Below are positions 1 through 8,799 of a stretch of DNA of 21,807 bases, in pieces. Location: positions 21,103-42,909 of the forward strand of contig ML976822.1 in assembly GCA_010015655.1 (NCBI GenBank), read 5' to 3'. The notes below the pieces were generated by a model that worked only from the letters and a program-made list of their open reading frames with translations, did not search any database and was not told the origin of the DNA. The first letter of the stretch is position 1. Each line of letters starts with the position of its first letter. The position numbers were made by a program, and so were the translations under genes. The stretch comes from Bimuria novae-zelandiae CBS 107.79 (taxonomy: Eukaryota > Ascomycota > Dothideomycetes > Pleosporales > Didymosphaeriaceae).

Positions 1-1001
1 ACTTTATTAACTATTATAATAAGCATAAGATCCTGCTTGCTGTCCTACCTCCTTACTTAACTTATACACTTTAGCTACTTAACGTTGCGATATTTAAGCC
101 CCTATCAACAGCGTACTTAGCAGAGCTATTACGATACCTTTATAGAAGCTAAGGCCTAGCTTCTATTACTAAAGACGACTTCTTCCCCCTATTCTGGAAT
201 GCGTGGAAGGCCTCCTTTAAGGAATTAACTATCCTTAGCTCTTTTAGAGCCACAGGCATATCGCCACCTGATCCTAATCCTATCCTTAATAGGTTCACCC
301 AGGATTAAGAATCAGGCGATAGCTCCTCATTAGGGCTCAGTGACCATGATTAGAGAAAGATGGATAGGCTTGTACAATCAGCAGTGAAGGATCAGGGTAG
401 TTAAGATACAAAGAAGCTTCGTTAATCGCTCCACCACCTATCTGTCCAAAATGAGCTACTTAAGCATGAGATAGATAGGATTAAGCAGGCGCTATCTATT
501 AAGGATAAGCGTAGAAAGAAGGGCAAGACTTTAGATCTCTAATAGCGCTAGGAGTATCAGAGTAGGGCTATCTTATAGTTACTAAGGAAGGTGAGGGAGG
601 CACGTGTTCGTTAATTAATTAAGGAGCAGGAGGATAAGTAGTAGCAGCTTTAAAAAGCGGAGACAGCAGAGCTAAAGAAGGTAGCTAAGCTATATAAGGA
701 GAAAATTTAGCAGGAAAAGCGTGCTGCGCGAGAGGTAGCTAAGAAGGTGAAGGAGAAGGAGAGGGCTGAAAAGGCAGCTCAGCGCGCTGTCCAGAAGTCT
801 GCCCGCAACGCAGAAAAAGCTCTACAACTATCCCAAAAGGGTAAGAGAAAGGCCTCTCAACCATCTCTACACAGCAGAAAGCGTCAGAAACGTGGTGTTG
901 ATGCTACAGATGTTGGGGAGGCCTCAGAAGGCGCATCTGCTGCCCCGAGCAAATCCACACGCAGCGGCCGCGACGTCAAGCTTCCTAATAGATTTAAATA
1001 G
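1..1001 (+). pseudogene. RIP-eroded pogo/Fot1-type transposase, C-terminal part
   Basis: One forward frame, broken by many TAG/TAA codons, reads as the C-terminal part of a fungal pogo/Fot1-type DDE transposase. A block near 180-300 reads FFPLFWNAWKASF, then SSFRATGISP and DPNPILNRF, the conserved segment after the DDE catalytic domain in this family. It is followed by a long Lys/Glu/Arg-rich coiled stretch. The last 84 codons (747-1001) are open, basic, and end in SGRDVKLPNRF, a usual type of tail for these proteins. Nearly every stop fits a CAG, CAA or TGG codon changed by C-to-T or G-to-A, as RIP does. The catalytic domain and the 5' end lie outside the window. The 84-codon open piece should not be annotated as an independent gene. 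The family call is firm; the subfamily is not. Confidence 0.85.
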
Positions 1002-1141
1002 TGCAAATTAATCGCAGCTATCAACTTAGTACTCTACAAGAAAATCTCGCGATAATATTGATTGTGGGTGGCTCTATAGCTTTATTTTGCGTGAGCTGCT
1101 TTTGATGAGGGTGGCGCATCACGCGCACGGACACGTTATTA

Positions 1142-1422
1142 TGGTTTCGGAAATACCTGCTCGACCCACAGAGCTAGCCAGTTATAGCTATCCCTCCATT
1201 TTCTTATAAATCCTTTAACCAACCTTCTTAAAAATTTCTTAAAAATTTATTACTACTACTTTAGGGCAACTAAATGCTTATTCTGCCCTTATAATAGAAT
1301 AATATTTAATAAACGTGGCGTGGCGTAGGTTTAAACAGGTAGAGAGGTCGAAAAAGTCCAAAATACGCGTGTTGTGATCAAAAATACGCTCTAAGTGGGT
1401 CGAGCAGGTATTTCCGAAACCA
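1142..1422. repeat. 281-bp unit with perfect 28-bp terminal inverted repeats
   Basis: Bases 1142-1169 (TGGTTTCGGAAATACCTGCT...) are the exact reverse complement of 1395-1422. The inner sequence is A/T-rich and not self-complementary, and it has no useful reading frame. The layout fits a short non-autonomous DNA transposon (MITE) or an internally deleted element, sitting about 140 bp beyond the end of the pogo-type transposase relic. No clean TA or longer target duplication is visible at the edges: the left flank ends TTATTA and the right flank starts CCGATA. Whether these ends belong to the neighbouring transposase family cannot be decided here. Confidence 0.8.
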
Positions 1423-1713
1423 CCGATATCGAGAACTAAATATTAAGGCACTCAGTATGCTAAGAAAGAGGAAAATCCCGCAGCTCCCCATCCACCAATA
1501 CTCATAGCTCTATGCCACGAGTGCAAATTCCATGCCAATTCTAACGCAATGTCCCTGCGTGCTCGCCCATTCTAACACTCATCCTAAATCTTATCCTCAC
1601 CTGCGCTGCAATAGCGTAGCTATGAGCCAGTCTAAACCATCATAAACTAAGACCATATCCAAGCAGCTCAAACATACTCCCAAAGGACTAAGATGCATAA
1701 ACCCCCACGTTTC

Positions 1714-2355
1714 CTAGCCGACACATTCATATGCCTTCTGATTGAAGCGAAATGACTTCATAGTTGCAATAACGTCAACATAGTTCTCCTCCTCATATTG
1801 CACTGCGGTACCGGCTTGAGCCCTATGACATGCAGCTCCACATTTCTCTGGTTGGTCGCGATGAACAGTAATGCCACGCGGGCAAAGATACACATGCCTG
1901 GTTTTGAGAAAAAAGTTGTGGTTGATTTCCTCGTCTCCTTTAATGCTCTTCGGGGTGATGTGATCAATGCTCTGCTCTCTAGACAATTCAACCTGGACTG
2001 CAATCTCGTCTAGGTATCCTTGCCTCTCGATCCAGTCACTTAGCTCATTGATCTGGAAGAAACGGGCTTCGTGCCCAAGACGTTGGTACATGCCATAATC
2101 GAATCCCGATGACTTGGACCAAAACAGCGGGAAGATTCTAGGACGGCGCATATATTGAAGTAATTGCTCAAATATGTCAGGACTGGCGTCAATAAAATAT
2201 GATCCGTCTTTTTCGGGTGTGCAGGTCCATGTTCCTGAGAAGAAAGCACGAAAATATTCAGACATTGATGTCAGAGTACTAAGCAGTGTCTTGAACTTCC
2301 GTCCTCCAACATCGAGGGTTACGATGCTTGGGAGCGTGTCTGGGACGGTTTCCAT
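1714..2355 (-). CDS. BTB/POZ domain protein (T1/KCTD-like)
   Basis: This is an intact 213-codon frame starting at an ATG and ending in TAG. Residues about 10-75 form a BTB/POZ fold of the T1/KCTD type: VTLDVGGRKFKT, then LTSMSEYFRAFFSG, then SYFIDASPDIFEQLLQYMRR. In this family the domain mediates homo-oligomerisation and often cullin-3 adaptor contacts; that role is family knowledge and not visible here. The following part (HEARFFQINELSDWIE) matches the alpha-helical end commonly found after fungal T1-type BTB domains. The remaining 90 residues show no domain I recognise and contain scattered Cys/His. No membrane segment or signal peptide is seen. The frame carries no RIP-type stops although it lies between eroded repeats, so it is probably a functional single-copy gene. 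Substrate and pathway are unknown. Confidence 0.82.
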   Translation of the reverse strand: METVPDTLPSIVTLDVGGRKFKTLLSTLTSMSEYFRAFFSGTWTCTPEKDGSYFIDASPDIFEQLLQYMRRPRIFPLFWSKSSGFDYGMYQRLGHEARFFQINELSDWIERQGYLDEIAVQVELSREQSIDHITPKSIKGDEEINHNFFLKTRHVYLCPRGITVHRDQPEKCGAACHRAQAGTAVQYEEENYVDVIATMKSFRFNQKAYECVG

Positions 2356-3591
2356 TGGAGAGGATATAATTCTGATCGCAGATTGTAGTTCGTTGGGGTC
2401 AGTGTGGCCTTAAGAGAGACTTGAACTTAATGAGATGCAATAGCGACGTTTGAGGCTCTAGTCACTTGCCTCCTTAGCAATGATGGACTCTTCGAGAGAA
2501 AAAGGTTGATAGTAACAGCTTAAAGTCTGTAGTGCGAGCAGGCTTAAATACTGTAACCCATAACGGATTTCTGATATTTGCTATTTCTAATATTTGCCAT
2601 TAATTGATTGTATGGCTTGTTTTCTTCAGATTGCAGGTTTTGTATAGCGATTTGCCGCTTGCTATGAATTGCTATCATCTGCTCCACAATCTTTTGCTCT
2701 CGACGCCGCAAGTCTAGCTACGTGTACCCGAAGTGGCACGAGGCTATGTTGGAGGCTGTCGTTCCGTTCACTAGTACTATCGCGTTTCAGCATAAGCCTA
2801 CCTCTTATGTTGCGAAGGCAGGAGTAGAAAATAAGATATAACTTCCCATTTAAGTGAGAATCTGTCGGCTTAAGGAGGAGTCTAAAAAGGAAAGAGGACT
2901 AGAGTTTATTAACTCTGGGGTCCGTGCACCAAGGTGGTGCCTTGACGTCAGCACGTTGCTATAGATAAGTACCAGGCAGAGCAAACGGACAATTTACAAT
3001 CACAAAAGATAAGCGAAAAGTAAACGGAGACTTTGTTTACGTGCTGTTGCCACGGCACTAACCAGTGTGACTCAGTTTAGGATATTCTCGCGTGATTGAT
3101 TGAAACGCACATACTCTGCGGTTTCTCTTGAAGTAAGCGGAAGCAACTACACTCTTGTTTGTTTATGCACATCTGAGTCTGCCTTTCACTTTTTTCGCGA
3201 GCTCTTCTTGGCTAGCTGCTCTACAGAAGCCGTCCACGCAATACTGCAGTTTCCTGCATACACACACTCTCTTACCTGTCCTTCAACTCGCCACATCTAC
3301 TTGCCCGACGGCTTCAGCCTAACAACTCTGCTGCTTTGCCTTCGACTATTCTCTCGTTGAACCCCCGCGTTCTCGTGAACTAGGACAGAGAGCAACCTCC
3401 GTCTCCTAACGACGCTCTCAACCGTGGCCAGTCCTCATCACCGACCCAATCAAGTCTCAGTCTCTTACCACGCCAAGAGACCGTCAAGTTCCACGGCCTG
3501 TCTTCCTCACTCATACAAATCTCATCGGAAAACATCTAGTCAGCCAGCGATAAATACATCCTTGTCTACCATCTACACGTACGAGAGCAGA
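2356..3591. other. Intergenic stretch between the BTB and P450-like genes
   Basis: No gene is supported here. The two flanking genes diverge, so upstream regions of both lie in this stretch. Codons from about 2700 to 2840 are open in the forward direction but match nothing I know. A reading frame at 3100-3360 lacks coding character, and the pyrimidine-rich sequence from about 3180 to 3420 looks like a leader or promoter region for the P450-like gene. An in-frame extension of that gene back to 3424 would need a GTG start, which is unlikely in a fungal nuclear gene. Confidence 0.5.
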
Positions 3592-5118
3592 ATGAGTTCC
3601 TGTCCTAGCAGGGATTGGATAGACCTCCATCGAAGCGTCTTCTCGACCACACAAACCGAGGCAGTTTGCACTAAGCCTTCTACTATCTTCCAAGAGAGTA
3701 CGCATCATGCTATCTTTGAAGATGCGGTGAAAGCCGGATTCTTTGGTTATTGGGTTGTGCCTTATATTGCAATCATTGCAGTCGGGGCTGTGGCTTTCGT
3801 TCTTCACAAGAAAGCCCTGAAAACGGATTCAACCAATGTCCACAAGAACAAGGCCAAGACCATTGGGACCGTACAACCTAAGACAAAAGAGGAACATCGT
3901 GGAGTCATCGACTTCACGCCTGTTGGTCAAGAACGAGTGACTCGCCCGGGTGAAAGACAGGCCACCCGTGTCCGTCCAAATAAACGAGTCGCGATAGCGT
4001 TCGGCATTGACAACGCCTTCACTACGAGGGATCTGACTGTACATGCCAAGTTTGTTAACAATGCGAAGAAGAAGATGCAAACCGCGATTGGAGTGGATGG
4101 GCAGAGTTGGAGGGTAAAAGATGGTGACTGGAGCACCTTAAGAGAACTGGCGCAATCCTCGGCTGATCAAATTCTCTCGCGAGCAACAGGAAGGCTTAGG
4201 ATCGTGGATCTAGTTCGCGTTGTTACGCTTAAGGTCTCACTACGACTTCTCTTTAACGCTTCCGACGCCGCCATTACCTCCGAGGCTTCAATGGAGCATC
4301 TTATCCTAATTGGACAGAAAATCAACGATCTATGGATTGCGTCTAAAGATAACACCACCACACCGCCGGAATGGAACTCAAAGTCAAATTCCGATATCCA
4401 CGCGGCCCTAATCGCAGTATGCAAAACCGATAATCCCGATCAAGCCGACGAGTTAGATCCGCTCAAACCTGAAGCAAATCCAATGAACTGGCTACTCCCA
4501 GCGTACGAGACGATGTGGCGAGTGGTTCTAGCCTGCGTAATCGAACTCCGCTTCCGTAATGCAGAAAAGGCCGATATATGGTGCAAGGAACTGGACGAAT
4601 ACATTAGCGATCCTTCAAGGGAGACGTACAAAGGACCTGCCGTTACACCTGGTGTTCGCGGATTCGGTGCAAATGATGTCATCAAGGAGACTTTACGTCT
4701 CTATCCTCCAACTCGCCATGTATACAGGCGCTTTACGGAAAATGGAGAAGATGTGAAGGCAGACATTGAGTCCTGCCATCGCAGTAGTTCTTTTGGCTCT
4801 GATCCTCTTCGTTTTCGACCGGAACGATGGCTCGAAATCCGAGCTTACTTGGGTTCAGAGAAGAACGACAAGGATATAAAGATTGTCGAAGAAGAGCATG
4901 GTTTTATGCCATTTGCTGTATTCTGTCCTGCTGGTCAAGGTCCAACACAAGGGTTCGGGCTTAAAATGATCGCTCTCTTAGCTGGTGTGATATGCAGGAA
5001 GCTGGGACAATCTGCGACATGGGTTCTCGAAGACAAAGAGGCTTACAAAGATCTGACGAAACCTTTGCCATCCGACCGTGCAGCCTTCGACACGCTGTAT
5101 CTGATCGAGAGGACATAA
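3592..5118 (+). CDS. Divergent membrane-anchored cytochrome P450-like protein
   Basis: From the ATG at 3592 this is an uninterrupted 508-residue frame, normal length for a P450. Upstream codons are open back to 3424 but contain no ATG. A hydrophobic segment at residues about 48-73 (GYWVVPYIAIIAVGAVAFVL) is the expected ER anchor. Residues 297-315 (NPMNWLLPAYETMWRVV) occupy the I-helix place but lack the usual AGxxT. The ExxR pair is E366/R369 in KETLRLYPP. RFRPERW (407-413) is the PERF/PERW motif. The haem-ligand region GFMPFAVFCPAG puts the likely ligand at C445, but F441 replaces the usual Gly and V443 the usual Arg, so the loop is atypical or slightly shortened. It probably belongs to a divergent fungal P450 family. 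Whether it binds haem and oxidises anything is open. Oxygenase activity, if present, would need a P450 reductase. The substrate cannot be inferred, and no biosynthetic partners are adjacent. Confidence 0.75.
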   Translation: MSSCPSRDWIDLHRSVFSTTQTEAVCTKPSTIFQESTHHAIFEDAVKAGFFGYWVVPYIAIIAVGAVAFVLHKKALKTDSTNVHKNKAKTIGTVQPKTKEEHRGVIDFTPVGQERVTRPGERQATRVRPNKRVAIAFGIDNAFTTRDLTVHAKFVNNAKKKMQTAIGVDGQSWRVKDGDWSTLRELAQSSADQILSRATGRLRIVDLVRVVTLKVSLRLLFNASDAAITSEASMEHLILIGQKINDLWIASKDNTTTPPEWNSKSNSDIHAALIAVCKTDNPDQADELDPLKPEANPMNWLLPAYETMWRVVLACVIELRFRNAEKADIWCKELDEYISDPSRETYKGPAVTPGVRGFGANDVIKETLRLYPPTRHVYRRFTENGEDVKADIESCHRSSSFGSDPLRFRPERWLEIRAYLGSEKNDKDIKIVEEEHGFMPFAVFCPAGQGPTQGFGLKMIALLAGVICRKLGQSATWVLEDKEAYKDLTKPLPSDRAAFDTLYLIERT

Positions 5119-5180
5119 CATACCGGTACTGTCCGCCAAAGGTTCGCAATTGAAGATGGATAAAGCTTTTCTGAACTTAA

Positions 5181-5352
5181 TGTGGGCGGGCAAATAAGGA
5201 CAACAAGCTGTATTGCTATCTGCGAAAAGAAGAGTGAGGAGTCTGTCGAGGAAGAAAGGAGAGGGCGAGAGCTTTATCTTGAAGTAAGTGGTCCGTGCGC
5301 GTAGATGGAACCTTCTACACACACAACCTCTGACATAAGTCACGTGGCTACA
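5181..5352 (-). mobile_element. Solo LTR, copy 1 (172 bp, TSD CTTAA)
   Basis: The unit starts TGT and ends ACA and is flanked by the direct repeat CTTAA (5176-5180 and 5353-5357), the 5-bp duplication expected for an LTR-retrotransposon integrase. A homologous copy with its own, different duplication lies at 17396-17572. On the minus strand it begins TGTAGCCACGTGACTTATG and carries a TATA-like AAGATAAAGCTCTC, then a pyrimidine-rich part, resembling short fungal LTRs, perhaps of the Copia type. No internal retrotransposon sequence adjoins it, so it is a solo LTR left by LTR-LTR recombination. A reading frame covering it on the minus strand is fortuitous. Confidence 0.85.
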
Positions 5353-5644
5353 CTTAATGCCTTGCGTTGACTGCCAAGGCACGGTACCGGTAACTAGCCG
5401 ATGCACCTAGTAACGCAGCGGGTAAGGAGATAGCGAAAAGGTATTAATACGCCCTCATCTCGCCGCAAGATGAAGCGGAGTGCGATGGTGAGGTTCTATA
5501 AGCCTTATGTCTGCGTTATACTACCGGTAGGCGAGCAGATTTGTAAGTTATGTCCTATATAAGCAAGTTATGGTAAGGTGATCGAGGAATGACTAGTATT
5601 GATGCAATGAGGATAATAATAAACTAATTAAGCGAAAAAGCTCT

Positions 5645-7140
5645 TTACTGTAAACGGCGTGCCAGGGTTGGCACGTAATCACAATCCTTATACTCCCCGT
5701 TGTCCATAGCAACTGAAATACTCAGATATTCTTCCTCCGCTTCTTGTACTCGCCTTAAAGCCCTTCCCAACTCGCGCACGAGTTCGCTGTCTCTCTTCTC
5801 GGTAAGCACTCTCATTAATTTCCTTTCCATTCTATGTTTTTCCCAGAACCGGTAAAGCCTGCCGCCGTTATGCTTGCGATACTTCTTGTTCCACAGTTCA
5901 TAGCTCCACGCCTTGAACAATTTCTCGTGGAGTCGATACAACGTCTGGGCAAGCCGCCGGCCAGGCTTAGCATGGATTTGTTTCCACTGCTCCCACATGT
6001 TCTCCCATGCCGCGGCAAGGCTCGCTGCGCTCCTTGTTTTATACTCTTTAGACGGCCAATTTACTATCTCTAGTGACTGTGGTGTTGACCGCTTTCGCTG
6101 CGCCCGACGTCTGGGGCTCTGACTGGGATCGTTATCGTCCAAGCCCATTTCGTCATTAGAACTGTCGATAACAATGGTTTGACCCCCGTTGTCATCAACG
6201 ATGATGAATTCAGCGGGCTCATCGGCTTCATAAATCGAAATAGGCAGGTCTGGCCAATCTGTTAGTGGTATTGCTGCCAAAAGGAGACAGTGATGTACCT
6301 GAGCTTTCCTGCGATACACTTTGCCTGCAATGACTTGCTTCTCGGTAGCGTAAAGCAGTGTATGGTATTGTCGAAGCTGTTCCCGTATCCGCAGGGCACT
6401 CGTTCGAATCCGCGGAGGCAATACCATCATCAAAATCGGCCATCAATTTGTCGGCTTCGATTGGCGGGCTATCGACACGGAGACCGACATTAAGCATCAC
6501 GGTCTGAGTGTCGGTTTCCTAGGCGTTCCCCTCGCCTTCCGGCTCTGCCGCGGATACGACTCGGCGGGGGGGTTCTGGAAGCTGCACAGGCTCCTGCTCG
6601 GAGGCTGAGATTATGGCGGCTGCTGCTGGAATCGGTTCGGACACCGCAGGCGCTACGGTTAAAGCCATAGCTTGATCGGCTTCTGTACGGCTTGCTTCCG
6701 ACCCTGCGGGCTCTGGGGCTGGAACCATGGCTTGATTGACATCTTCTTCCGTTTGCGAAGCAGTGGATGCCTCAATATGCTCCGGAAGACATAGCTTCAT
6801 AGTCGGGCTAGCACTGTCATTGGCTTGTCTTACGTTCACGATCCCTAATGCACACAAGGGATCTGCTGCTTGTGTCTCCGCGGTATTATCTTAAGACGAT
6901 GTCTCCCCAAAGCTCGAATCAACGTCTCCTTCGGCATCTAAGAGAGAGTTCGGGCTCGCTATGTCTAAAGTCTAGATATTCCTTCAGCATCAATACAAAG
7001 CATTTGAACGAACCTCGTTAACGTACCTCGTCTATGTTATCTGCTTGCTAACGGTATAGCGTCGTCTGAGTTGGGAACGTAGACCCTTCAATGGTGGACA
7101 AGATACAGCTGACGAAGCCGAAGAAAGGAGGACGTGTCGT
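5645..7140 (-). pseudogene. Relic of an unrecognised spliced gene
   Basis: Read on the minus strand, one frame runs from about 7140 through an intron at 6972-7026 (donor GTACGT, TGCTGA branch-like site, acceptor CTAG) and stays in frame to about 6430. It is interrupted by TAG at 7048-7050, TAA at 6891-6893 and TAG at 6519-6521, each one transition away from CAG or CAA. The middle part is acidic and Ala/Pro/Glu-rich. Around 6410-6460 the frame changes, and 5645-6433 is open for 262 codons. This last part has an acidic patch (EFIIVDDNGG), a basic RRRAQRKR cluster that could be a nuclear signal, then a Trp/Lys/Arg-rich helical tail (NMWEQWKQ, YRFWEKHRMERK). I recognise no family. The in-frame intron and clustered RIP-type stops argue for a decayed real gene. 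The 262-codon part alone might still be expressed, but its start is not convincing. No in-frame ATG is seen at the 5' end. Confidence 0.6.
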
Positions 7141-7175
7141 GGTATAGACTTGGATTTAAATGGGCTCGTGGTAGT

Positions 7176-7183
7176 CTTATATA
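7176..7183 (-). promoter_or_regulatory. TATA-like box upstream of the 5645-7140 relic
   Basis: On the minus strand the sequence GGGGTATATAAGACTACC lies roughly 40 bases upstream of the readable first exon of the decayed gene. Its position and core (TATATAAG) fit a fungal TATA box. No transcript evidence is available. Confidence 0.35.
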
Positions 7184-7189
7184 CCCCAT

Positions 7190-8551
7190 CCCTTACCGCC
7201 GAGAACATTGGCCCAAGCCACCGTGCTGGGATGCTGAGACTGCCCCCGTGGCGATTCGCACAGGCAGCGGGCTGCATGACCTGGACGCATGAAGAGCGGC
7301 AAGTTCTACCCAGTCGACTGGCGGAGGAAGCCCTATCACAAGGCATGCCCGCGCCTCACCCCCCCTAACTGCGGCAATGCCCAGTCTAAGAGACGTAAGA
7401 GCATTGATGAAGACGGTTTGAAGCTTCCAATCTACCTCCTTTCGGATGATCCCGCCCCTCGCTCCCTGTCTATGACACCAACGTTTAATCCCGCCCCATC
7501 TGCGCTCGCGTTGCTACTCAACCTCCGCTTCTTTATTAGAACGGACTAGATGTGAATGGGTAGCGACCAACTCTAATTAAAGAAGGAGCTCTGGGATCCG
7601 CATCCCGTTATCACTGCTGCACAGTGAGCAAGTCTGCAACGACCAGTCCGCCTTATCATGCCACACATGAAGGTGTGGCATGGACAACCGCCAGTAACGT
7701 CTTGCCATGCATCTAAGACTCCGAACTGTCTTGTTCATAGTGGCGGTGTGCACGCCGCAGCGGCAATAGTCACACCATGTCAATGGGGCCATGTCGTCTT
7801 GATCCATCGGGGGACTCCGTTGCGAGACCAGACAGCCAGAAAACAAGACCAGGGATTCCAATCGGAAACCATGCTATCGCCAGAAAACGGGGTTAGGGGC
7901 AGCCGTGACGTACTCCCAGGGGGGAATGGGTTCCAGTCTGCCTTGCTCGATAGAAACACCGAAGGTGGCTCGATGCCTCTAAGCCAATGTTTCCATTCAA
8001 AGCCTGGAGGCCATTACGAAAGGAGGAAATACACTCCTGCTTCCTCTATGCCATCCGGCAAGGCTTCCCGGATGTCTCAAACCCCAGGTAGGCCGGCACG
8101 GCCGATTGCTAGTGCACCGGTACCGCTATGGGTCGGAAACGGCCTGAGGATGCGATTGCGCTTCCACTGATACGACCCCTTGATATCTGAGCCTCGACCC
8201 TGACGGCGCCGAGGGACGCATGACCGAAGCGTACATATCCCGATCGCCCAAGGCTCACATTCGTTGGAGCTCAGGATCCGGGATACCCCCGAGCCTGGCT
8301 GGTTGCTTTATGATTCGGCACTCCGCATGAATCCCCCTTGCTAGCTGAAGGCATAGCTGGCGCTAGTGATGCTGTGGCGGATGGGCGTTGGTCTTGCATG
8401 CCCGTGCCTTGCAGCGGCAAGACAAGGTGGAAGGAGGCGTCGTCACATCTCCATTCAGCTGCCAGTACTCTTGTCGTATTTGGCGCGGGATCACCCCCTC
8501 AACGTACTTAGGGTGGGCAGGGGGTACGTATGAACGGAAGGCAGCGGCTGA
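7190..8551. other. Unassigned segment with few RIP marks, no recognised gene
   Basis: This stretch is clearly richer in G+C than the hAT element to its right and shows little obvious RIP erosion. The longest open frame is 7658-8170 (+, 170 codons). It has no domain I know, weak coding character, and starts inside a perfect 10-bp hairpin (7657-7666 pairing with 7673-7682, CATGCCACAC / GTGTGGCATG), so I do not call it a gene. Other frames are shorter and overlap on both strands. The segment stops exactly at the left inverted end of the hAT element. Confidence 0.4.
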
Positions 8552-8573
8552 CAGAGCTGGCAACAAGTAAGTC
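8552..8573 (+). repeat. Left terminal inverted repeat of the hAT element
   Basis: 22 bp starting CAGAGCTGGCAAC, identical to the reverse complement of 11756-11777 except for one T/C transition at the seventeenth base. It is followed by TTAATTAA-rich subterminal sequence. Confidence 0.88.
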
Positions 8574-8799
8574 AATTAAGTTGAGGTGAATTGCTTAATT
8601 AATTAACCGATATGGTGGCTTTTGCTTAACTTGATTAACTTAATAGCGTAAATCAGGCTCGATTTATTAACTTAATTAACTTAATTAATAACTTTACTAA
8701 GCTAATTAAGGGTAATTAACTACCGTAGATCTCGTAGATAGTCTCTAGCTTATTAGGGGTAATAGCGTTAGTACGTTAATTATTTACTATTATTATAAG

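Noticed and set aside
1798..2413. Forward frames opposite the BTB gene
   Set aside because: They are antisense shadows of an intact, recognisable gene.
3424..3591. N-terminal extension of the P450-like frame by 56 codons
   Set aside because: It would need a GTG start. The ATG at 3592 gives a normal-length protein with a correctly placed membrane anchor.
4978..5406. 142-codon minus-strand frame
   Set aside because: It covers the solo LTR and the end of the P450-like gene; a similar frame over the second LTR (17336-17677) shows that it comes from the repeat.
6384..6412. GTTCGAATCC-like stretch resembling a tRNA T-arm
   Set aside because: No acceptor, D or anticodon arms can be folded around it, and it lies in a readable coding relic.
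7658..8170. 170-codon forward frame as a gene
   Set aside because: No domain, weak codon character, start within a hairpin and no splice or promoter signals. Kept only as a note on the segment.
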